A stretch of 64,000 nt of DNA from Edaphobacter sp. 12200R-103 (GCF_010093025.1 NZ_CP048114.1:2542001-2606000); one strand, 5' to 3'. Positions 52,516-62,315 are shown, numbered from the stretch's first letter. A program made the numbers and translations. The notes: a model not told the origin generated them from the sequence alone.

Positions 52516-53064
52516 CTACTTCCCCTGCAGGATGCGCTGTACCGGATCCGGCATCTCCCTGTCCGCGTTCTTCAGCAGCAGACTTACCTGCCACATCTCC
52601 GTGTCGGAGAGCACGTGTTTGAAGGCGGGCATTCCGGTCAGCCGGATCCCATTCGCAACTCTCCAGTAGGTTTCGCTGGGAGCATCGTCACTTACCCCCA
52701 CCACCCCTCTGTTCCCGTGCTTCTTCCACAACTGAGGAGCCGATGGATACATGTACCGTGCAGAGGCAACATCGTGGCCCGGAGTACCGTGGCACTGAGC
52801 GCACTGTGTTCGGTAGACCCTGGCTCCCGACTCGAAAACATCCTCGCTGATCCCAAAAGGAGGATCCTTCTTTTCGCTTTCAATACGGTTATGCAGCGGA
52901 ATACGGACGATCTGCTTTTCCAGCAGAAACGGCGCGTCTGCAACAGCAACCGGAAGCCTGCCAAAGTTGAGGTAGGCGTACCCTGCCGCCACGACTGCCA
53001 GAACTCCGAGGATGAAGCCCAGAACCAGCTTCCCGAAACCTCCGCTGCTCCCTTTTTTTGCCAT
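52516..53064 (-). CDS. membrane-anchored mono-heme cytochrome c
   Basis: 182 residues. N-terminal membrane anchor (LVLGFILGVLAVVAAGYAYL), then a class I cytochrome c domain with one heme site CAQCH (Cys88, Cys91, His92) and a likely axial Met in LTGMPAFKHV. It faces the periplasm. Such proteins serve terminal oxidases or dehydrogenases; no partner gene is adjacent. AAAGGAT lies eight bases before ATG 53064; the longer upstream frame to 53193 lacks support. It is convergent with the DUF481 gene. Confidence 0.9.
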   Translation of the reverse strand: MAKKGSSGGFGKLVLGFILGVLAVVAAGYAYLNFGRLPVAVADAPFLLEKQIVRIPLHNRIESEKKDPPFGISEDVFESGARVYRTQCAQCHGTPGHDVASARYMYPSAPQLWKKHGNRGVVGVSDDAPSETYWRVANGIRLTGMPAFKHVLSDTEMWQVSLLLKNADREMPDPVQRILQGK

Positions 53065-53222
53065 AATCGAAGATCCTTTCGCTAAAACGTGACGGGAAAT
53101 CTCACTCTTTTCCTTAGACAGATGCCGTGGATGTTCTAATAAGAGTTGGCCGCAGTTCGACTTCCGAGTGCGCCTCAGGTTCCACCATAGCAAGAGCTCA
53201 GCTAGTGCAGGAGTAATCGTTG

Positions 53223-53906
53223 ATGTTCGGTTTCAGGTTTAGTGTGAAGTGTGCGGCAGCCTTCCTGGCCGCCGCTTTCATTGCAAGCGGGGCGGCCCCA
53301 CTTCAGGCTCAGTTTTCACGCAGGCGTGAGACGAATGCCAATCGCAGGGCTCGCATTGAGCGGGCCATTCAGGACACCTACTCCCACCAGTGGGAGATAG
53401 GCGGCGGCGGCGGTTATCTTCGCTTCCGTTCCGGCGAGATCCTCCAGAAGAACAACGAAGTGACCTTCTGGATGTCCGGCACACGCTTCATGTCGCCCAA
53501 GTTCGGCATCACCGGCGACGTCCGCGGCGCCTATGGCAATGCCAAGGTCGGCAACACGATCTACAACATCAAGAACCCGCAGATCTCGCAGTACACGTTC
53601 ATGGCCGGCCCCCTTTATCGCTTCTATCGCAGGGAGAAGACTGCGGCCAGCGTCTTCGGAACCGTCGGCGCCGGAATCGGAAAGTTCGACAGCGGATCCA
53701 AGGGGATTCCTGCAACCAATCTCGGCCTGTGGCCCTCGGAGACCCGAACGGTCTTCTCCGCCGGGGTGAACCTCGATGCCAACATTTACCCCAATCTGGT
53801 CTTCCGGATCACCCCCAACTATCTCGGTTCTACCTGGGGAGGGACCGTGCAGCACAACATCGGCGTAAATATCGGTGTCGTCTACCGTTTCGGTCGTATC
53901 AAGTAG
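53223..53906 (+). CDS. small outer-membrane beta-barrel protein
   Basis: 227 residues. Signal peptide (FSVKCAAAFLAAAFIASGAA then PLQAQ), and a beta-rich body with alternating aromatic/hydrophobic strands: WEIGGGGGYLRF, MSPKFGITGDVRGAYGNAK, YTFMAGPLYRFYRR, ASVFGTVGAGIGKF, TRTVFSAGVNLDANIYP, and a terminal NIGVNIGVVYRFGRIK. The pattern is that of eight-stranded OmpA/OmpW-like barrels; no named family is certain. AGGAG precedes the start by about 12 bases; TTG 53220 adjoins the ATG. Confidence 0.75.
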   Translation: MFGFRFSVKCAAAFLAAAFIASGAAPLQAQFSRRRETNANRRARIERAIQDTYSHQWEIGGGGGYLRFRSGEILQKNNEVTFWMSGTRFMSPKFGITGDVRGAYGNAKVGNTIYNIKNPQISQYTFMAGPLYRFYRREKTAASVFGTVGAGIGKFDSGSKGIPATNLGLWPSETRTVFSAGVNLDANIYPNLVFRITPNYLGSTWGGTVQHNIGVNIGVVYRFGRIK

Positions 53907-53920
53907 TTGACCAATCCCAT

Positions 53921-53982
53921 CCAAAAACATGGCCGAACCGCAGCTCAGGAAACCCTGGCGCGCGGTTCGGTCATGTTTTTGG
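53921..53982 (+). terminator. large inverted repeat / terminator overlapping the aspA 3' end
   Basis: CCAAAAACATGGCCGAACCGC (53921-53941) pairs with 53962-53982 over 21 positions (one G-T wobble); an inner CAGG/CCTG stem closes the 20-base loop. The right half lies inside the minus-strand aspartase coding region. It follows the small barrel gene by 15 bases and may serve both convergent genes. Confidence 0.6.
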
Positions 53983-55345
53983 GATCGAGAATCTCCGCGA
54001 TCTGCTCTTCGCTGAGCAACTTCTTCTCCCGCGCAAGGTCGACGATGGAGCGCCCGGATGCGACCGACTCCTTCACCAGCTCCGCCGCCTTGCGATAACC
54101 AATATAAGGATTGAGCGCAGTGGCCAGCGCAATGGTACTGGATGCGTAAAAGGCGTTACGCTCACGGTTCGCTGTGATCCCCCGCACGCAGCGGTGATCG
54201 AGTTCGCGCAGCGTATTGGTCAGGATCGTGATGGACTGCAGCGTGGCGTGCGCCATCGCAGGCATCATTACGTTCAGCTCAAGCTGCCCCGCCTGCACGG
54301 CCATCGCAGTCGCGGTGTCGTTGCCGATCACCTGGAAGGCGACCATCGCGGTCAGTTCGGGCAGCACGGGGTTCACCTTGCCAGGCATGATGCTCGAGCC
54401 CGGCTGCAGGCTGGGCAGATGAATCTCGTTGAAGCCAGTATTCGGCCCGGAGGAGAGCAGGCGAAGGTCGTTCGAGATCCGAATCATCTCGAGCGCCAAG
54501 CCACGCAAGGCACCCGAGACGTCAGCCATCGGCGCGCAGGACTGCATCGCGTACCGCAGATCGTACGCGGGATGAAGCTCCAGCCTCGAGAGACGCGCCA
54601 GCTTGGCTACCGCCTTGTGCCGGTACTCAGGGTGAGTGTTAAGGCCCGTTCCCACGGCTGAACCTCCCAGACCGAGTGCGTGCAGGGTGACAGCGTTGCG
54701 TCGAATGGCTGCGGAGGACTCCTTCACCGCTGCGGCGTAGGCGGCGAACTCCTGCCCCAGGGTGATGGGCACAGCATCCTGCATGTGCGTGCGCCCAGCC
54801 TTCAGGATGTCCTTGAACTCCTCTGCCTTCGCGGAGAATGCAGCCGCCAGCGAATCCAGGACCGGGTAAAGCTCTTCAAGCGCAAGCAGCGCGCTCAGCC
54901 GCATCACCGTCGGGAAGACATCGTTGGTCGACTGCCCGTAGTTCACGTGGTCGTTCGGGTGAACCTTTTTGTAGCTTCCCAGTGGGTCTCCAAGGATCTG
55001 GTTGGCTCGATTCGCCAGCACCTCGTTGGTGTTCATGTGCAGGCTTACTCCGGCTCCCGCCTGAAAGACATCGACCACAAAATGCTCGTGGTGTTTGCCG
55101 TCGAGGACCTCCTGGGCGGCCTGGGAGATGACTCTTCCCTGCTCGTCGGTGATCAGGCCCAGCTCTGTGTTGGCCTCAGCAGCAGCAAGCTTGATCATTG
55201 CGAGAGCGCGAATGAGAAAAGGACTCGCCTTCAGTCCGCTGATAGGAAAGTTCGCCACAGCGCGGGAGGTCTGGGCTCCGTAGAGAGCTTCGGCGGGGAC
55301 TTCAACAGCTCCAAGAGAATCGGTTTCTTTTCGCAGCTTCGACAT
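53945..55345 (-). CDS. aspA: aspartate ammonia-lyase (aspartase)
   Basis: 466 residues of the fumarase/aspartase superfamily. VPAEALYGAQTSRAVANFPISG, NVNYGQSTNDVFPT-like block (HVNYGQSTNDVFPTV), KAGRTHMQDAVPITLGQEF, GLGGSAVGTGLN and the mobile loop GSSIMPGKVNPV (316-327) with catalytic Ser. The region NDLRLLSSGPNTGFNEIHLP and the GITANRER stretch match Bacillus AspB and E. coli AspA more closely than class II fumarase. Converts aspartate to fumarate and ammonia. ATG 55345 is preferred; 55381 is possible. Divergent from a class I fumarase. Misannotation as fumC is the main alternative. Confidence 0.85.
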   Translation of the reverse strand: MSKLRKETDSLGAVEVPAEALYGAQTSRAVANFPISGLKASPFLIRALAMIKLAAAEANTELGLITDEQGRVISQAAQEVLDGKHHEHFVVDVFQAGAGVSLHMNTNEVLANRANQILGDPLGSYKKVHPNDHVNYGQSTNDVFPTVMRLSALLALEELYPVLDSLAAAFSAKAEEFKDILKAGRTHMQDAVPITLGQEFAAYAAAVKESSAAIRRNAVTLHALGLGGSAVGTGLNTHPEYRHKAVAKLARLSRLELHPAYDLRYAMQSCAPMADVSGALRGLALEMIRISNDLRLLSSGPNTGFNEIHLPSLQPGSSIMPGKVNPVLPELTAMVAFQVIGNDTATAMAVQAGQLELNVMMPAMAHATLQSITILTNTLRELDHRCVRGITANRERNAFYASSTIALATALNPYIGYRKAAELVKESVASGRSIVDLAREKKLLSEEQIAEILDPKNMTEPRARVS

Positions 55346-55462
55346 CGCGGTTTGTTTCCTCTCTATGTAGGATGACGCCATTTCGTGTCAGGACTTACCT
55401 GCTTGTTTTCGATAACCGCGCAGAGAGGGTGGTCTCCGGCGACAATGATGTTGCACAGCCCC

Positions 55463-55468
55463 TAAAAT
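55463..55468 (+). promoter_or_regulatory. TANNNT box upstream of the fumarase gene
   Basis: TAAAAT ends 9 bases before ATG 55478. GAGGG in the gap is a possible ribosome site, so a short leader is as likely as none. Confidence 0.4.
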
Positions 55469-55477
55469 GAGGGTGCC

Positions 55478-57013
55478 ATGGCCACCATCAAGCAAGCCGA
55501 TTTCATCCAGTCTGTCGCTGACGCGCTGCAGTACATCAGCTACTACCATCCTGAGGACTTCATCACTAACCTGACGCGCGCCTGGGAGTTGGAGCAGTCG
55601 CCCGCCGCGAAAGACGCGATGGCGCAGATCCTGATCAACTCGCGCATGTGCGCCGAGGGCCACCGCCCCGTCTGCCAGGACACCGGCATCGTGACCGCGT
55701 TTGTGAAGGTTGGTATGGAGGCGCGCTGGGACAACGACGGCCAGCCGCTCAAGACCGTCCAGCAGATGGTCGATGAGGGCGTCCGCCGCGCTTACCTGCT
55801 TCCGGACAACAAGCTGCGGGCCAGCATCCTGGCCGATCCGGCGTTTTCGCGGAAGAACACCGGCGACAACACCCCGGCGGTCGTCTCGGTCGAGATGGTC
55901 GAGGGCGGCGATGTGGACGTGACGGTCGCGGCCAAGGGCGGCGGCTCCGAGGCGAAGTCGAAGTTCGTCATGCTGAATCCGTCCGATTCGATCATCGACT
56001 GGGTAGTAAAGACAGTTCCGACCATGGGCGCCGGCTGGTGCCCGCCGGGAATGCTCGGTATCGGCATCGGCGGCACCGCGGAGAAGGCTATGGTTATGGC
56101 GAAGGAGTCCCTGATGGACCCGATCGACATGCAGGAACTGATCGCGCGGGGGCCGAAGAACAAGATCGAAGAGTTACGGGTAGAGCTTTACAACAAGATC
56201 AACCAGCTGGGCATTGGGGCACAGGGTCTGGGTGGCCTGACGACCGTGCTCGATATCAAGATCAAGGACTATCCGACGCATGCGGCCAATCTGCCGGTCG
56301 CGATGATTCCGAATTGCGCGGCGACGCGTCATGCGCACTTCCACCTGGACGGCTCAGGGCCGGTGGCGCTCGAGGCGCCGAAGCTCGAGACGTGGCCGGA
56401 GCTGACCTATGACGCATCGAAGGCCCGGCGCGTCGACCTGAACACGGTCACCCGCGACGAGGTGAAGACGTGGAAGCCGGGCGAGGTTCTGCTGCTGAAC
56501 GGCAAGCTGCTGACGGGCCGTGACGCCGCCCACAAGCGCCTGACCGACATGCTGAACCGCGGCGAGAAGCTTCCGGTGGACTTCACCAACCGGTTTATTT
56601 ACTACGTCGGTCCGGTCGACGCAGTGCGCGACGAGGCGGTCGGCCCGGCTGGCCCCACAACAGCCACCCGCATGGACAAGTTCACCCGGCAGATGCTGGA
56701 GCAGACCGGCCTTCTGGGCATGGTCGGCAAGGCCGAGCGCGGGCAGGTCGCAATCGACGCCATCGAGGAGTTCGACGCTGTGTACCTAATGGCGGTGGGC
56801 GGGGCGGCTTACCTGGTCTCGAAGGCGATCCGAAGCTCCAAGCTGCTGGCCTTCGGGGACCTCGGGATGGAGGCGATCTACGAGTTCGACGTGGTCGATA
56901 TGCCGGTGACGGTCGCGGTCGACTCCAAGGGCGTCAGCGTCCACCAGACCGGTCCGGCGGAGTGGAAGGCCAGGATTGCAAGCGAGCTGCCCGGGGTTCC
57001 GATTCTGCAGTAG
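55478..57013 (+). CDS. class I fumarate hydratase (4Fe-4S)
   Basis: 511-residue single chain containing both the alpha and beta parts of the iron-sulfur fumarase. CAEGHRPVCQDTG (58-70) includes a cluster Cys (66); MIPNCAATRHAHF another; GAGWCPPGMLGIGIGGTAEK lies between; the C-terminal half (LNTVTRDEVKTWKPGEVLLL, then YYVGPVDAVRDEAVGPAGPT with TATRMDKF) is the beta/swivelling domain. Reversible hydration of fumarate to malate; oxygen-sensitive cluster. Related enzymes act on tartrate or mesaconate. Start ATG 55478 is 133 bases from the divergent aspartase. Confidence 0.93.
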   Translation: MATIKQADFIQSVADALQYISYYHPEDFITNLTRAWELEQSPAAKDAMAQILINSRMCAEGHRPVCQDTGIVTAFVKVGMEARWDNDGQPLKTVQQMVDEGVRRAYLLPDNKLRASILADPAFSRKNTGDNTPAVVSVEMVEGGDVDVTVAAKGGGSEAKSKFVMLNPSDSIIDWVVKTVPTMGAGWCPPGMLGIGIGGTAEKAMVMAKESLMDPIDMQELIARGPKNKIEELRVELYNKINQLGIGAQGLGGLTTVLDIKIKDYPTHAANLPVAMIPNCAATRHAHFHLDGSGPVALEAPKLETWPELTYDASKARRVDLNTVTRDEVKTWKPGEVLLLNGKLLTGRDAAHKRLTDMLNRGEKLPVDFTNRFIYYVGPVDAVRDEAVGPAGPTTATRMDKFTRQMLEQTGLLGMVGKAERGQVAIDAIEEFDAVYLMAVGGAAYLVSKAIRSSKLLAFGDLGMEAIYEFDVVDMPVTVAVDSKGVSVHQTGPAEWKARIASELPGVPILQ

Positions 57014-57124
57014 CCGAATGGATCATCCGGGTCTCTCAAGGTGAGTCTCTGCAGAATGGCGTATGCGTGACGGCCATGGCTTATGCTTGGCCGAACCATA
57101 AATTCAGCGGGATTAAGTGGAGAT

Positions 57125-57466
57125 ATGAAGCTCAGGATTCTGCCTTGCACCTCTGCTTTGCTGTCCCTCTTGGCCTTTTGGCTGCAGTTTCAGGAACTGC
57201 AATCGCGCAGCAGAAGCCGGATGCTGCGGCTCAACTGCGGCAGGAGATGGGCCAGGAGGCGATGAAGTTTATCGCCAGCCGGTTGTAATTGATTCGGCCA
57301 TTGTCACTCTACAGATGAAGAAGCCTATCTCCGGACAGGGTGTCTGGTCGGTTTCTTCAACGAGGCCCTAGACGCATATCGGCATTGCGTCTACACGCCT
57401 CTGAAGATCGATGGTGTCCCTGTCTCTATTGGAAACCTAAAAGGTATTGACCATGACGCCTTCTAA
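57125..57466 (+). pseudogene. decayed gene for a secreted, TonB-C-like protein
   Basis: ATG 57125 has GGAG upstream and begins MKLRILPCTSALLSLL, a signal-peptide start, but the natural continuation (LAAVSGTAIAQQKPDAAAQL) lies in another frame until a stop at 57288. A third frame, about 57298-57466, gives FNEALDAYRHCVYTPLKIDG followed by VPVSIGNL, which resembles the end of TonB C-terminal domains (A..AVRQWRYTP-like). At least two frame breaks separate the pieces. This is an interpretation; the region could also be plain intergenic DNA. Confidence 0.35.
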
Positions 57467-57567
57467 TCTGCTCGCGTGTGGGTTGAATTCAACTGCATTG
57501 TTCGTTCGTGATGAAACCGTCTGATGTGCCCCTGTGTCGGAGATCTGTCGGCGGTCCGGCAGAATAT

Positions 57568-57599
57568 AGGGATTCTTCGATACGCTCAGAATGACGACC
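57568..57599. repeat. REP-like repeat copy 7 (fragment)
   Basis: GGGATTCTTCGATACGCTCA followed by GAATGACGACC carries the TTCGA...CGCTCAGAATGAC core of the family. It lies in the gap between the decayed gene and pgsA; nothing else is seen there. Confidence 0.4.
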
Positions 57600-57670
57600 A
57601 TGTTGATCTCCGAATTTCCTGAGAGCCTAGACGCTATCGGAGTTCTTTCAATGAATCCGAAGGAACTGCG

Positions 57671-58378
57671 TCAGCCGATGCGCGATGGGTGTTCGGGGCT
57701 GGGCTGGCTGGGTTTGGCTTTGCGGCTCAGGACGACACGTTTGCGTGTGCGGGCTCGCTCGGAGGCGTGGTCGATCTTCTTCCAGAAGCCTACAAAGTAG
57801 TCGACAGCGGAGATGATCGAGACAATGGTCATCCAGTAGATGGCGGTGATGGCGATGAAGTGCACGGCGATAACGAAACCGCCGTGGAAGCTGGGAAACC
57901 AGATCCAGTAGTCCCAGCGGTGGGCGAGGATGGCGGCGACGACCGAGACGATCTGGATGACGGTCTTGAGCTTACCGATCTCGGAGGCCTCGATGGTGAA
58001 GCCCTCGGTGGCGGCGATGGAGCGGAGGCCGGAGACCAGGAACTCGCGCCCGATGACGACGACGGCGATCCAGGGCGGCACGACCCGGGGGTTGTAGGCC
58101 ACCAGAACGATGTAGGCGGCCGAGATCATGAGCTTGTCGGCCAAGGGGTCGAGAAGCATGCCCATGGTGGTGATCTGGCCACGTTTCCGGGCAAGGTAGC
58201 CGTCGACTCCATCGGTGATGGAGGCGAGGATAAAGACGATGGAGGCGATGATCTCCTGCTCGCCGCCGACTAGCCCCGGGCGGCCATGCCCGTGAAGGGG
58301 GAAGGCAGGCGAGAGGATCCAGATGAGCAGGGGGATGCATGCGATTCGGCTCATCGTGATGGAGTTCGGAAGATTCAT
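57671..58378 (-). CDS. pgsA: CDP-diacylglycerol-glycerol-3-phosphate 3-phosphatidyltransferase
   Basis: 235-residue inner-membrane CDP-alcohol phosphatidyltransferase. The catalytic motif DGxxDGxxAR...GxxxDxxxD is complete: Asp56-Gly-Val-Asp59-Gly with Ala63-Arg64, then Gly/Asp77 and Asp81 in MLLDPLADK. Makes phosphatidylglycerol phosphate, the route to phosphatidylglycerol and cardiolipin. MNLPNSITMSRI is the typical PgsA start, at ATG 58378. The C-terminus carries a basic tail (RARTRKRVVLSRK). The DNA of this gene is very G-rich on the plus strand. Confidence 0.94.
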   Translation of the reverse strand: MNLPNSITMSRIACIPLLIWILSPAFPLHGHGRPGLVGGEQEIIASIVFILASITDGVDGYLARKRGQITTMGMLLDPLADKLMISAAYIVLVAYNPRVVPPWIAVVVIGREFLVSGLRSIAATEGFTIEASEIGKLKTVIQIVSVVAAILAHRWDYWIWFPSFHGGFVIAVHFIAITAIYWMTIVSIISAVDYFVGFWKKIDHASERARTRKRVVLSRKAKPSQPSPEHPSRIG

Positions 58379-58490
58379 CGCATGGCAATCCACGGCGCGC
58401 CTGGCAGGCTGGCGCCGGTCATTTCAATGAGTTCATTCTGCCACAGCCGGGGGCAGGCCTGCCGGGTCGCGGGTTGAAGGCTGGACCGGT

Positions 58491-59121
58491 TTAGGGCTTC
58501 GCGGCGGCCTTATCGGCGGCAGCGACGGCCTTGCGGAATACATCCACGGCGGGAACCGAGGGTGAGCGGAGGGCGTCCGGCGCGACGTAGCGCCATGCCG
58601 CTGGAGCATCCAATGGATGGTCAGCGCGGCCCTCATAGACCGCAAAAGAGTCGTCCGGGAAGCCGACCTCGAGCTGAGGGGTGGGGGAGTAGGGCCGGTT
58701 GGGCATGCCCTGGGGAGGAGATGCCGGGTTACCGCGGCGGCCTTGCGGCGGAGATGCTGTCATCGGTCGAGCTGACGCCACCGATGGGGCTGTTCTGGCG
58801 CGGGTCGGGTATGGTGGCGCCGGCCATGCGCCGGTGGCCGCGGCGGATGACGATGATGATGTCGGAGGGCTGGTTGACGAGGGAAGGCTCAAAGCGGCCC
58901 CACTTCTGGAGCGCCGCCTGGACATCGCGGCGCGCGATCTGGTTGGCATTCGGGTCTTCGGGGGAGACACCCGCGTCGGGATCAATGATCACAGACACTG
59001 TATGGGCCTGGAGGAGCCAGGGAGGCAGAGCATCCTTGTCTTTGGACTTGTTCTTCGCGAAAGAGAGAGCGCTGGCGAGCACGAGTGTGGCGATTACGAG
59101 AACGATCGAGCGAGGGCGCAT
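58491..59121 (-). pseudogene. secreted protein gene split by a frameshift
   Basis: From ATG 59121 the frame gives a signal peptide (SIVLVIATLVLASALSFA) and a conserved-looking domain (SVIIDPDAGVSPEDPNANQI, VQAALQKWGRFEPSLVNQPS, DIIIVIRRG) and stops at 58729. The continuation is open in the frame one base further on: ASPPQGRRGNPASPPQGMPN then LEVGFPDDSFAVYEGR and AWRYVAPDALRSP, ending at 58491. The two halves join around 58730-58770. Either a one-base insertion, a sequencing error or programmed +1 frameshifting. Total product would be about 209 residues. No named family; it looks like a conserved acidobacterial secreted protein. Confidence 0.7.
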
Positions 59122-59222
59122 CTCCGACTCCTGGTTTGGGAATTTCAGGGGAGGATTCTACTCCGCGCGGCTGTTGTCTGGTCTGGAGGGGCCGATAAAG
59201 GGATCGATTGCCCCAAGGACCT

Positions 59223-60677
59223 ATGTCGATATACAAGCTGCTCTGGACGATGGCTGCTCTGCTCTCCCTTCCTTATGGGATGGGGGCGCAGATGAAGGTT
59301 CCGACGGCGGTCGCACTGAATGTGACGACTCCGCTGACTCTGTCTTACGGAGAGACGATTGACGGTGTGGCGCAGATTACGGCAGTCGATGGTTCGGCGG
59401 TCACGGGCACGGTTACGTTCTACGACGGCACAAAGAGCTTCTGTACGTTAACACTGACGAATGGAGCGAGCTGTCCGGCTGAGGCGGCGCAGGGGTTCGA
59501 GGTGGGCACGCATCTGTTTACGGCGGTGTATTCGGGCGATGCTACGCATGCCGGAGCGAGGTCGAATCCGGTGACCGTTACGGTACAGCCGGATACCACA
59601 ACTACGGCGGTGGCAAGCTCTGCAGCGATGGTGGCGACGGGCGGGAGTGTGGTTTACACGGCTACGGTTGCGGGTGCGCATGGTCCGGCCAGCGGCTTGG
59701 TGACGTTTCTGGATGGGACGACGACGATGGGATCGACCGGTCTTACGGACAATGGCGTGGCAGCGCTATCCGTCCTGATGTTGGTCGCCGGGAATCACGA
59801 GATCACAGCACGATATGAAGGCAATGGAAATCTGCAGGGTTCGACCAGCGTGGCGGTTCCGGTAATGGTGCAGGGTGCGCTGGCGACGACCACGACGACG
59901 GTTTCCGCGAGCGCGGCTTCTGCGACCCAGGGACAGAATGTGACGTTTACCGCAAAGGTAGCGGCTGCAGGAGGAAAGGTGGCCCCTTCGGGAGCGGTGA
60001 TTTTTGAAGACGGCGGTGCGGCCGTCGGATCGGCTGCGGTAACGGCGGGAACGGCGGTGTGGAGTACGTCGACGCTTAGCACAGGAAGCCATAGCATCGT
60101 GGCGCGGTATGGGGGAGATGCGACGGCGGCGGGAAGCGTGTCGGCCCCACTCAACCTGGTGGTGAATGCGCAGCAGGGTTCGCAGGATGGCCTGACGCTT
60201 GGCTCAACGACAATCACGGTGGCGGCGGGCGACACGGTCAGCGTGCCGGTGATGATGAAGACGGGCTCCGCGACGACAAAAGCAGTAAGCCTGAGCTGCC
60301 GCGGGCTGCCTGAGGAGGCGAGCTGCTCGTATGTGCCGGGCTCGGCAGTGGCAACCGGCCAGGGGACAGCGACCTTGAGGATCTCAACTTCGGCGCCGCG
60401 GGATTGCGGGTCGTCGACGCCGTATGGTGGACCCACAGCCAGCTCGGCCCTGCCGCTGGCGGGCGTTCTTCTGATGATGGCATCGCGCCGGCGTAGAACC
60501 GTGAAACAGCTGCTTGTTGTGCTTTGCGCCGTGGGAACTATCGGTGTGATGAGTGGTTGCGGGACCGGAAACTGTACCGACCTTGGCACGAGGCCGGGGA
60601 CGTATACGATCACCGTGATGGGGAGTGTGGGAGGGGCGCAGGTTTCGCAAATGGTGAAGCTGGTGGTGACGCCGTAG
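59223..60677 (+). CDS. secreted protein with bacterial Ig-like repeats
   Basis: About 484 residues. Signal peptide (LLWTMAALLSLPYGMGAQ), then three Ig-like (Big_3/Ig_5) repeats each ending in the same strand: YSGDATHAG, YEGNGNLQG and YGGDATAAG at roughly 100-residue spacing; each opens with TTTxxAS-type strands. A fourth, different domain begins near residue 325 (LTLGSTTITVAAGDTVSVPV) and is interrupted by LPLAGVLLMMASRRRR and KQLLVVLCAVGTIGVMSGCG, two hydrophobic stretches, before the final strands RPGTYTITVMGSVGGAQVSQ. Surface adhesin-like or structural. ATG 59223 follows AAGGA; TTG 59208 is in frame. Confidence 0.85.
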   Translation: MSIYKLLWTMAALLSLPYGMGAQMKVPTAVALNVTTPLTLSYGETIDGVAQITAVDGSAVTGTVTFYDGTKSFCTLTLTNGASCPAEAAQGFEVGTHLFTAVYSGDATHAGARSNPVTVTVQPDTTTTAVASSAAMVATGGSVVYTATVAGAHGPASGLVTFLDGTTTMGSTGLTDNGVAALSVLMLVAGNHEITARYEGNGNLQGSTSVAVPVMVQGALATTTTTVSASAASATQGQNVTFTAKVAAAGGKVAPSGAVIFEDGGAAVGSAAVTAGTAVWSTSTLSTGSHSIVARYGGDATAAGSVSAPLNLVVNAQQGSQDGLTLGSTTITVAAGDTVSVPVMMKTGSATTKAVSLSCRGLPEEASCSYVPGSAVATGQGTATLRISTSAPRDCGSSTPYGGPTASSALPLAGVLLMMASRRRRTVKQLLVVLCAVGTIGVMSGCGTGNCTDLGTRPGTYTITVMGSVGGAQVSQMVKLVVTP

Positions 60678-60689
60678 GAACAGAACCTC

Positions 60690-60745
60690 AGCGGCTGAAG
60701 CCGTTCACTTCGCGTCATCGATGCGGCACGGCTGAAGCCGTGCCC
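60690..60745. repeat. paired CGGCTGAAGCCG palindromes / possible terminator
   Basis: CGGCTGAAGCCG occurs at 60692-60703 and 60729-60740; the second lies in a perfect 9-pair stem GGCACGGCT-GA-AGCCGTGCC (60725-60744). It stands between the convergent Ig-like and glutamate dehydrogenase genes and may terminate both. Distinct from the REP-like family above. Confidence 0.55.
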
Positions 60746-60819
60746 TTAAGCAAGCCACCCGAGCTTCGCTCGAAGACCCCCTCATGCGATACGCATGAAG
60801 AGATGCGAGTGCGCACGCT

Positions 60820-62133
<1,314 letters not shown>

Positions 62134-62315
62134 TGCTCTTTTCTCCTCCATCTACGGACTGAGGCCTGCTGAGTATAGGACGCGGCTGGATGCGTTTCAA
62201 TGCATCGGAGGCAAAGGGCGTATCGGGTTCGACAGGACCGACTGTGACATCTCGGAAGCCGCCGCAGAAGTGACAGAACTGCGACCCCAAAAGCCGACTG
62301 ACTGGTGCGGGCGGG

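Noticed and set aside
53390..54661. 423-codon plus-strand open frame spanning the small barrel gene and aspA
   Set aside because: Crosses the end of one gene, a terminator and the antisense of another; Arg/His-rich low-quality sequence.
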